A stretch of 30,321 nt of DNA. It comes from Plantago elongata. Taxonomy: Eukaryota > Streptophyta > Magnoliopsida > Lamiales > Plantaginaceae. Location: positions 1-30,321 of the forward strand of contig JAYMSP010001618.1 in the NCBI GenBank assembly GCA_036897095.1, given 5' to 3'. The position numbers and the translations under genes were made by a program. Below are positions 22,459 to 30,321 of this stretch, piece by piece; the first letter of the stretch is position 1, and every line of letters starts with the position of its first letter. Below the pieces are notes generated by a model. It was not told the DNA's origin and searched no databases. It saw only the letters and a list, made by a program, of their open reading frames with translations.

Positions 22459-23305
22459 TGAAGGTCTGTACGGATTATTTTATCTTTACATTATAACTGA
22501 TTTGATTGAACATTAAATGTGGTTTTGACATCTCTGCAAAAATGTACATTAACAATGCAGGAACATCGGCATTCTTGGGTCAAGTCTTGTTCTTTGACGA
22601 TCATACTAGCAGTACGTATTCTCTTACATGGATTCGGCTTTTGGTAGTACACACAAGGTAGTTCCAGACTAACCTAGATATCAGCTTGTTCGAATGTATT
22701 TGATCCAAGTTTGACTGAGTGAAGGTATAATTCTATTTGGTACCATTGTCCTGTTGTTCTCAAGTCATACATTTGTCTAGATTTTCTGCGTTTTGTGCTT
22801 TTCCTTTTATAGAACAATCACTTTGAAGCACAATCCAAAGGATAATGCATATAGTAGTTGAAACTAGAATGATTCACTTTGAAGCACAATCCAAAGTTGT
22901 TTGTTGACCCTTGATCCTTGCAAGTGCTTTTGCAACATTCTTAACATGACGCTAAGCTAGTTTCGAGAAAGGCTCGTGAAAATAGCTCCTGTAATGGATG
23001 TACAAGTTTATTTCTAAAATTTATTCCAAATATAATCCTTTACCTATTACAGAACCCAAAAAAATGAGAAAAGGACAATAATATTGCACCTATAATTAGT
23101 AGTAGAATCTGAATATTTCAGGATTTTATACAGCATATGAATTCTAAAATGCTACTACATCCTTGTGGGGTTCTAATTCACACTTAATGGTTAAACATAT
23201 TGCCAAGCCCTAAAAACTTCTCACTAAATAATAATGAGAGGCAACTTTTTTAGCCTCTAACTGAATGCACTATACCATCTATATATGTCGGAATTGAAAA
23301 GAACA
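22459..23305. other. Intergenic spacer between convergent FDM and TBL genes
   Basis: Holds the 3' UTRs of both genes. A 23-base direct repeat (starting TCACTTTGAAGCAC, ending TCCAAAG) occurs at 22818-22840 and 22874-22896, 56 bases apart. A possible intron in the FDM 3' UTR is suggested by a GTCTGT after AAG at 22464 and an AATGCAG at 22554-22560. No gene recognised. Confidence 0.45.
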
Positions 23306-26300
23306 CTAGTAGTGTAAGTAGAACAGTGCAGTATAGAATAGTTGGTTCCAAGTATCAGGCAATCCAGGCAGGCACCAATGGCTACAATCTGCAGAGTGAT
23401 CGGGGTTAGATCGTTGTCCAGGCGTCAGATCACCACTATAAATAGATGGATGTGCATCCTTCCTCATAGCCGAAAGCAACGTTATGTCAAGCAAGAATGG
23501 TGGCTTATTCATTGAGTTCAACACAAGTTCAATCGTCTTCATTTGATCTGGGTACACACCCGGGTAGGCAGACATGCCCGTCATAGGCGCTGTCTCACCG
23601 TAACAGCTCTTCGTCGTCGATATTGCCCCCGCATTCCACTCGCTAGGGCTGCAGCCATTACAAAGGTGTGAGTCATCGAGTAGTAAAATTAAACACAAAG
23701 GTGTTTATTTAAGTGCAATTATTGGCCTAAAAACGAACTGTACATTCGATTTATGAAAACAATAAATCAGTAGCGTGAATTATTGGTAAGTGTTTGACCA
23801 CACATTAAACATGTCCGCATGTGGAGTGGTCAATTCGGTTTCTTGCAATTTGCACAAGTTGTCAGCAGCCGTTCACCGACGATGACCCCTGTTTTCTGCT
23901 CCTTTGGTGCAATCGATATTATTTATAATTCACTTTTAGAAACTACTACAACATGGATTATACTATTCATTAACTCTCGCTACTTTAACTCTTGTACTGT
24001 TCTTTAACGAACTTGACCCCCGTGACCTCCAATACTCACACTCATTCGAGTATCGATTCACTATCTCTACTACTCTATTCATCTAACTCTCATAGTTCTT
24101 TCAAACAAATTCGACCCCTGTGCCCTCCTAAACCAATGATAATATAGTAAGGATCTACAGTAACACATAGAATCAGAGAGAATAATTATTCTGATTTCGA
24201 ACACAAGATTAAGTTTATTGTGGTATTTCAACTTGCTTATGAAAAAGTCCGAGATTAATGTTTGATTACAAACTTGAATTGACTTATCTCCATTCAAATT
24301 GAATTTGTATTGTGTATTTTTACACAAAAGCTCAACTCGAATTGAGATAACTCAATTCAAATTTATAACAAAACATTGATCTTTGACTTCTTTTCATAGA
24401 TCATATACGTCTATAAATCACCACGACAAACATTAACTAAGTGTAACACACTTTTTAATGTCGTGGATCATTTTAAGCGACATTGTATATGAAATTAATT
24501 GTAGATCTAAGTATTTTCCGAAGTTCGATGTACTCTATAAGACACCAACATAACCATATTATTACCTTATTATATACTCCAATAATGATAGTCACTGATA
24601 ATTCGTGTGATTCTTGAACACCCCGGATAATTAATTCAAATAGGTATTAACATAAATGAGTTCACATCAAGGCAATTCCAATACTAATTATGTGCCGCCA
24701 ACATTTAAACATCAGTGTTTGGTGAACATATGGTCAATTATTGGGACTGAAAAAAGCAAGCAGACAGAAGCAGTTGCATACAAGCTGGCAAATGGGCAAA
24801 CAATAAACAAAAGAAAGTGATAGACAATATGAAAATGACTTACTCGTAGTGTGTGGGTGAAACTCCCTGGAAAAATACTCTTGTTCTGCTTGTATCAATA
24901 TTTGCATCTACCCATCTCGCCCATGTTCTTAGCCCTCTTTCCAGTGCCACTAATCGGTCCATATCTTGATACATACTCCCGTCCGCCTCCATGAAATCCC
25001 ACCTGCATTGCTTAAACACTTTACGAAACAATCTTTTTTCGAGAACCATATTAAAACGTATAAAGGCGCACTTGCTACTAAACTCGGATTAGTAGCTGTA
25101 ATGCAGTGTTCCATTTCTAGCCAAGATATACTACTACTATGATTAGCTATTTCAGCTTAATTTCAAGTGGTTAGAAAGCATTTAATAGGCCATCCTTTCA
25201 TCCAAGAAAGGAATCAAGATTCAATCAGATTAATGTAATGTGTGAATATAGTAAGGCAATACAATATGGGCAAGTTTGGTTTAGTACCCTTGGAGAGATC
25301 CTTTATGGCTCCACCAATGACCTGTGTTGAAAGAAAGCACATCAACACCTGTCCAAGCATTAGCATTTCCTCTAATGTCATCCAATTTCAACACTCTTCT
25401 CCCTCCCACAGAATCTATGTCCACCAGATAAGGTGCCCTGTAAAACGACACCGTCACTCCGTATTCCTGCGAAATCATTCAACCATACCGACTACAGTTA
25501 GTAAGCTGTTAACATCAGCAATGAGAAGAAAAATGAAGCCTTTTTGGTGTAAAAGCTAACCAAGAATTGGAAATGTGAAAGAGGGTCTCCTCTGATAATC
25601 TTTGTGGGTGAGGAGGAAAGTCCTGCTGATATCATACAGATAAGAGACTGCCATTGGTTCCTCCCTAGAGAGTCCCCTACAAACATGACAGTTTTTCCTC
25701 TCATTTTTGTCAGAAATTCAACCCCATTGAACCTGCATTTACACCATTCATTAAAAACCAAGTCTTGTCAACACCTGAGAACACAATTACAACTGAAATT
25801 GAACTAACAAAATCAATAATAACAGTTGAGTTCATTAAAGCTAATTATCAACCTTTATTAATAATTATCATCCCAATCTAGCTGAACAAACAAAATCAAG
25901 AATAAGGGTTCAGTTCAGTTCAGTCCACTAAAGCTAATCAACCTTCATTAATCACAATCTAGCTGAACAAAACTGCAATACCTCACAAATTCACAATAAA
26001 GGCGAGTTCTTGAAAGCTACTCAAACATTTTTCAAGAAAAGAGTAAAAACTAAAAAGGCAGTCAGTTACTCAATTGAAATCAGCTAGCTGAACATAACTG
26101 CTACTACACATTACATGAGATAGATACTGAACAAGAAATCAAGAATTGGGGGAGTTTCGTAAAACCAATACCTTGGGATTTGGCAATTGAGTGGTTGCCA
26201 ACGGTACTGGAGGAAATCGGTGTCGGGTCTGCCGTAAGCGAGGCAGTTGAATTGAGGATCGATAATGGGGCAAGAAGAGTGGTAGTCGGTGTAAGAGTCA

Positions 26301-26506
26301 TCTCGAACCCAAGAACCCATGAACAGAGCACAGGTGGTCTGGTTGGTTGCGAGCCTGTGGTGAGGAGCATTGTTGTTGATCTGTTTGTGATGGTTGCGAA
26401 CTATTAATACTGATGAAACTGTTGTGAGAGAATGTAGGAGCACGAGAAGAAGAAGAAAAGGTGTAAAGTGGGATTGAAATGGAGAGGAATGTAGAGGAGT
26501 GGCCAT
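23306..26506 (-). CDS. TBL: PMR5/TBL-family polysaccharide O-acetyltransferase
   Basis: TRICHOME BIREFRINGENCE-LIKE proteins are Golgi type II membrane proteins that transfer acetyl groups to cell-wall polysaccharides. Minus-strand exons are 26506-26172, 25732-25561, 25466-25288, 25002-24844 and 23648-23306, all GT-AG, giving 395 residues, normal for the family. The start lies in a strong ccaccATGGcc context. A hydrophobic anchor covers about 15-36. The TBL domain starts with C59[13 protein letters not shown] and has [20 protein letters not shown] (87-105, last Pro106), the GDS motif at 131-133 ([11 protein letters not shown]), FNTGHWW, and the C-terminal DxxH motif D369-C-S-H372 followed by [11 protein letters not shown]. 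All three catalytic-type residues (Ser133, Asp369, His372) are present. The sequence style is that of the PMR5/TBL37-44 side of the family rather than the xylan TBL29 group, but its substrate cannot be told. Intron 4 (~1.2 kb) carries a MITE-like insertion. Confidence 0.92.
23973..24128. repeat. Direct duplication inside TBL intron 4
   Basis: Two segments (about 23973-24030 and 24066-24128) share CTC-ACT-TTAACTCT, a GTTCTTT-AAC-AA block and TTGACCCCCGTGACCTCC or TCGACCCCTGTGCCCTCC. The period is about 94 bases. The CGACCCCTGTG block resembles promoter B-box-like ends found in tRNA-derived plant elements. Weak. Confidence 0.35.
24254..24380. mobile_element. Foldback MITE inside TBL intron 4
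   Basis: Two 50-base arms, 24254-24303 and 24331-24380, are inverted copies with about 40 of 50 positions matching, separated by 27 bases. The arm contains AATGTTT, an ACTTGAATTGACTTATCTC block and an ATTC...TTGAA end. A relative occurs at 16027-16127, so this is a repeat family. No coding content and no clear target-site duplication were seen. Confidence 0.65.
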
Positions 26507-26556
26507 GGTGGAAACAAAGTGATGATGAAAACTGAGGAGAGGGGGAATGTAGTGGG

Positions 26557-26567
26557 CTTATATAAAT
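26557..26567 (-). promoter_or_regulatory. TATA box of the TBL gene
   Basis: On the minus strand this reads TTTATATAAG, a near-consensus plant TATA box, about 50 bases upstream of the ATG at 26506. It implies a short leader of roughly 20-30 bases. Confidence 0.55.
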
Positions 26568-26675
26568 TTTAAATTAATAAATAATACAAAATAATATTAT
26601 CTAAAAGTCATGTTTTCAACTTGGCCAAGTTACACCAACCTCCTTCAATTATCATTTGTTAATCATTTTACATTT

Positions 26676-27008
26676 AGAATGATCGATTTTTTCATTAAAT
26701 ATGTAAATTTATCTTTTTTAATTTAGTGTATGTAAAATTTTATTCAGTGTTTGTGAATTTTTATGTACTGTCTATGAGTTTTTATTTAGAATTTATGGAT
26801 TTTTACGTTGTTCGTGAGTTTTTATTTAGAGTTTATAGATTTTTATATTGTGTGTGAGTTTGTATTGAGGATATATGAATTTTGTTGTCTTTAGATTTTT
26901 ATTTAGGCCCTATGAATTTTTTTATGTTGTTTGTGAATTTTTATTCAGGGTATGTGAATTTAATATATAAAAAGGTGGAATTTTTATGTATAATGAAAAA
27001 ATCATTCT
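26676..27008. repeat. Minisatellite enclosed by an inverted repeat
   Basis: From about 26720 to 26965, units of about 40 bases repeat a GTGAGTTTTTATTTAG then TTTATGGATTTTTATGTTGT pattern five to six times, each diverged. Outside them, AGAATGATCGATTTTTTCATTA (26676-26697, given here only as its ends AGAATGAT and TTTTTCATTA) is matched in inverted orientation by TAATGAAAAAATCATTCT (26991-27008). The structure looks like a short non-autonomous element with an internal tandem array. Superfamily unknown. Confidence 0.6.
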
Positions 27009-27168
27009 TGACTAGACTATCTCTTTTACATATAGAATGACATGTTAAAATGTTACTTGGGCGTCCATGTTACTTAAATTAACAAGTTACGAAAGAAATT
27101 CATAATTGTTTGTAATTATTCTGGAACAATTTTAAATGAATGGCCAACTAGTGAAATGCACTGTATTT

Positions 27169-27546
27169 GGGACCTGATTGCCATAGCATTTAAATCGCTC
27201 AATTTGGCTCGATGAACAATAATTTGGCCTAAAATACACTTTAAATACTCCATTTCAATTCCATTTCAAACATAATTTCACCAAAATCTCATTCAAATGG
27301 TCATTTAAGTGTCATGCCAAGTAAGGGTATTAATATATCATATCAATATAAAAATAGCTTAAGAGTAATTAAGCCGTTTCAAAAAGTTTGAGGGGCTGAT
27401 TAGCATAGTACTCAAATGGACATTTGGATGGGATTTTGGTGAAATTGTGTTTGGAATTAAAATTGGGTATTTAAAGTGTATTCTAGGCCAAATCACTATT
27501 TATCGAGCCAAATAAAACAATTTATATGTTATGCCAATCAGCCTCT
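27169..27546. mobile_element. Long-terminal-inverted-repeat foldback element
   Basis: Arms of about 135 bases (27169-27306 and 27411-27546) are inverted copies. The left end reads GACCTGATTGCCATAGCATT and the right end, read inverted, AGAGGCTGATTGGCATAACA. Deeper in, the left has TTTGGCTCGATGAAC and the right GTTTATCGAGCCAAA-type sequence, then GGCCTAAAATACACTTTAAA and its inverted partner. A third copy of the terminal word (GAGGGGCTGATTAGCATAG, about 27390-27408) lies in the centre next to the right arm. Long TIRs suggest a MULE-like or foldback transposon. No transposase. Confidence 0.75.
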
Positions 27547-27685
27547 GAATCTCATATGATAAATATGATGAGTTGATGATAATGCCTCCTAAACATTTAT
27601 GCATTACATACTTATCACTCAGTGGAGGATAAGTCGCTCGGGTTCAAATGTCACGCGATATAATTATAAAGTGTCAGGGGATTTT

Positions 27686-28450
27686 GAGGCCGTCTCCGAT
27701 GAACGCGTCATTCATTAGTTCCGTAATGACGCACCGTGCATACCACACCATGCAATAGCGCGCGGTGGTAGCTCGTCAGCAGCTAATTAGCTCATGTCAA
27801 GTGTACACCCTGGTTTTCTATTGTTTTTTTAACTTAATATGTTTTATTCAATTTAAAATGTAAATAATTCGAAAAATATAAATATAAATAATATATAAAA
27901 ATTACCAACGAAAACGTCTCTTCGAAATCTACGAATAGAGACCACTCTCAACTATTTTAGAATATTTCCATATCGAACTCATTTTCTCTCTCAATTAAAC
28001 TTAAAATTGTAAAACAACCTCTAAAAACACAATTGTATTAATTTCGACTTCTAAACACTATTATAATATATTAAATATATTTTTAACAAAATAAAAAAAA
28101 TATTTTAAAAAAAATTTTAAACCTTAATAAATTATGAAACAACTTAAAAAATGTAATTTTATTCATTGCAACATCTAAACACTCTTATAATATGAGTAAT
28201 ATGTATATAAAAATAAAATAAAAATAAAAAAATTAAAAATTTCATGACGTGACGACGACGTGTTTCCACTGCAGAAGAAATGTTGGATGGCCTGAGGTGA
28301 AATGTATTGAAGTTAAAGGGTGTATTGGAGATAAAGAACATTTATAGTGAGGCCATGGAAGAAAGTAAAGGATAGATACTATAGGAAAAAGTAAAGATGA
28401 AAAGAGAGTGAGAATATGGAAAGTACCCATAATGTAATGTTTATGGGATT
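27686..28450. mobile_element. Probable PIF/Harbinger-like non-autonomous remnant
   Basis: It starts with a GC-balanced block (GAGGCCGTCTCCGATGAACG, then GTCATTCATTAGTTCCGTAA and a GCGCGCGGTGG motif to about 27785) and then becomes very AT-rich. Inside, a ~45-base word ending CTAAACACT-TTATAATAT recurs at about 28025 and 28148. The right half holds ACGTGACGACGACGTG (28245-28260) and a leader-like CACTATAAATGTTC on the minus strand. Such blocks are familiar from Harbinger-type elements in asterids. The right terminus was not found, so the extent is a guess. Confidence 0.3.
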
Positions 28451-29560
28451 ATGCAACGGAAGGGAATAGACCTTTGTGTTTCGATTGTTTAAAGAATTTG
28501 TAGTTTAGTGTAGTGTGCATGTGAAGGCTAGATGAGGGTCGTTCACGTGTGTCTCAATCTATTCTGATTTTTTGCTCTTCTCAGAAGTCATAAAATGAGG
28601 TTTGTTTCTTTGTTTATATCTATGTACGTAGGTAAGCACCAATAGTATTATATTCACCGCCGCAGTATATCAGATTCAAACAAGACACAGTTTATTTCAT
28701 CATTGCAAACAAGAATCAGAATAACCATGATCATCACATTTGTGACATTTAACAAGAGTTCAATTTATTAACTGCATGACATTATTTATACCGACACTAT
28801 TTGACTATTTCTTTTACCATAATTTGGATATATCTTAAAGTTCTCTAATAACTAATCAGCCAACTCATCCAGTTCCGTTTCAGCTAGTTTATCAACTAGG
28901 TCAATAAAAAAAATAACGTATTATTGAGTTTTTATACGTATTTTAGTATATGATGTGAGCATATGTTCCGAATTTCCGATATAAATGCTGTACTTTACGG
29001 CTGGTAAAAGGCAGTACAATCTTGAGAATTGGCATGGTTTATGATGTTGAAAGATGGAGAATGGGAAGGTACATCTCCAGAATTGGGATGGTTCCTCTGA
29101 GCTGGTCTTATCCACAGCAATGGGATACAAAAATATCGAATAGAGTGAAGTACTATAAAGATTAGTCCTGTAGCACATGGCAGATAAAGTCTATTGTGCT
29201 CCATATTGAGATGAAAAGCCTATTTAATCTTTCCGTGGCTGTCCAGAATATGACATGCAATTCAAATTATTAATTAAGTAATGATTGTGTACAATTTGTG
29301 ATTTCTTTTTCAATTAAAATTAATCTTTTTTAATAAAATATTTAATTTTACTAGGGAGATGTCCGCTAATAACAATCAGGACCGCAGTGTATAATATTTC
29401 ATGTGGATGGTTGACCATGTATGTCAAGCTAGTTGGCACTTGGGACAAATTGGGGTCGATCACATTTCAACAATAAATGTTCATCATTGAGAAGAGTTTT
29501 GTGCTTATGTTGTTGGATTAATTCATGATTAATTCAGCCTTATCGTAACTATTAGTATAT
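28451..29560. other. Intergenic DNA
   Basis: No supported gene. About 28925-29215 has a more balanced composition than its surroundings and an internal echo: CAATCTTGAGAATTGGCATGG (in part) at about 29018 and CATCTCCAGAATTGGGATGG at about 29071. Short open frames run on both strands, but none carries a domain I recognise. It may be an exon-like relic. Confidence 0.35.
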
Positions 29561-29784
29561 TACTCCTTCCGTCACATTAAACTTCATACATTTATCATTT
29601 TTAATCGTTCCATTAAATTTTATACATTATTAAAAAAGAAAGTTATCCGTCCACTAATAAATAATAAAAAATTTTAATTTTAAACACAAATTACATATTT
29701 TATTACTAAAATTACATTTTTTTCACTTTTTTTATTTTTTATAATTATTTTAACTTTTAGTATAAAACTATGACAGAGCGAGTA
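29561..29784. mobile_element. Stowaway-like MITE
   Basis: The left end is TA-CTCCTTCCGTCACATTAAA at 29561. The right end, read inverted from 29784, is TACTCGCTCTGTCATAG. This is the degenerate CTCCCTCCGT-type terminal repeat of Stowaway (Tc1/mariner) elements with TA target duplications. The 224-base interior is AT-rich and non-coding, as usual for these elements. The termini have several mismatches, so the copy is old. Confidence 0.65.
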
Positions 29785-30069
29785 TTCGGTAAGGAAGTGA
29801 TGGGTCCTCATGTTTTTTATTCAAGAGAAAGAACTGGGTTTGTTGCTAAATGGGCCTTTAACATAAGGCAGGGGCCCAAAGTTAAATGGCCTTATAATGG
29901 GTTCCTCTTATGAGTAGCTCTCCAATTAGCTGCCGTAGTGGAGCCTGTTTAGCCTACATTGCAAATTAGGACGTGTACATCTTATTAGCAACTAAATCGG
30001 CACAACTTGATTTCACCTCATTACTAAAAATGATCGATTTGGTAAACATCTAGCATAACTTCCAGCCCT

Positions 30070-30321
30070 AGAGCATCTACAACTTTTGTCCCAGAGCTTA
30101 CGAATGCAATGATGAAAACAAGAAATTTACTAGGCGCCATTGAGCCAAAGAACAAGGAACACCCTTTCTCTTGGTGTGTTTAAGTTCCTTGGACCGCCCA
30201 CAATGGGCCGCAGTCGGCACGGCGTCGTGCCCGACGCCGCGCCAACGGGTGCGGCGAGGAGTTTTGCACCGTGCCACGGCACAAATGGCGGGTGCTGCCA
30301 TGTGTTGGCCCCTTTCTTTTT
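30070..30321. mobile_element. GC-rich transposon-like island cut by the window end
   Basis: After GAGCATCTACAAC (30071), a Harbinger-style terminal word, composition shifts sharply to GC-rich from about 30191. GGCACG-GCGT-CGTGCC (30216-30231) and GGCGTCG-TGCC-CGACGCC (30221-30238) are overlapping, mutually exclusive hairpins. GTGCC-AC-GGCAC (30271-30282) is a third. The one open frame here (minus, 67 codons) has no known domain. Probably the left part of a PIF/Harbinger-like element. Confidence 0.4.

Noticed and set aside
26700..26970. CRISPR-like array
   Set aside because: The repeats are diverged and AT-rich without unique constant-length spacers; this is a plant minisatellite.
27610..27680. 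Possible SINE head (AGTGG...GGGTTCAAATG)
   Set aside because: Box-A and box-B resemblance is weak and no poly-A or T tail or target duplication is visible.

Overview
The window is a stretch of dicot nuclear genome. It has long AT-rich intergenic regions full of small repeats and MITE-like elements, genes with short GT-AG introns, and plant-specific gene families. I found no bacterial, organellar or viral genes. The lineage cannot be fixed from sequence alone. Two PIF/Harbinger-like fragments, one of them a GC-rich piece at the right edge, remind me of Lamiales-type asterids, but that is a weak impression.

Five protein-coding genes are supported. (1) 2497-4765 (+): a six-exon receptor-like cytoplasmic kinase of subfamily RLCK-VII, like APK1/PBL9-PBL11, with an N-terminal acylation signal. 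(2) 10225-10527 (-): a single-exon gene for thylakoid soluble phosphoprotein TSP9. (3) 11317-14317 (-): a four-exon RLCK-VII kinase of the PCRK1/PBL37-40 type. (4) 18381-22458 (+): a six-coding-exon zf-XS/XS/coiled-coil/XH protein of the IDN2/FDM family, which acts in RNA-directed DNA methylation. (5) 23306-26506 (-): a five-exon PMR5/TBL polysaccharide O-acetyltransferase. All CDS models were joined by hand at splice sites. Every junction keeps the reading frame and matches conserved family motifs.

Layout: 1-2000 is AT-rich intergenic DNA, then gene 1. The gene-poor interval 4766-10224 holds a ~710-bp tandem duplication, a decayed LTR/TRIM-like piece and a perfect hairpin. TSP9 and the second kinase follow, both on the minus strand. 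Next come about 3 kb of AT-rich DNA, then the convergent FDM and TBL pair. The last 3.7 kb is a cluster of small elements: a minisatellite in an inverted repeat, a long-TIR foldback element, a Harbinger-like fragment, a Stowaway-like MITE and a GC-rich island cut by the window edge.

The genes are not an operon or a shared pathway. The two immune-type RLCK-VII kinases lie about 6.6 kb apart and may be a conserved neighbour pair, since I recall Arabidopsis APK1B/PBL10 and PBL37 being adjacent. I found no convincing new multi-gene system. The most interesting items are a tandem triplication of the kinase 3' coding end, a possible GC-AG intron in that kinase, a repeat family built on CTGAA-rich arms, and the nested foldback element.
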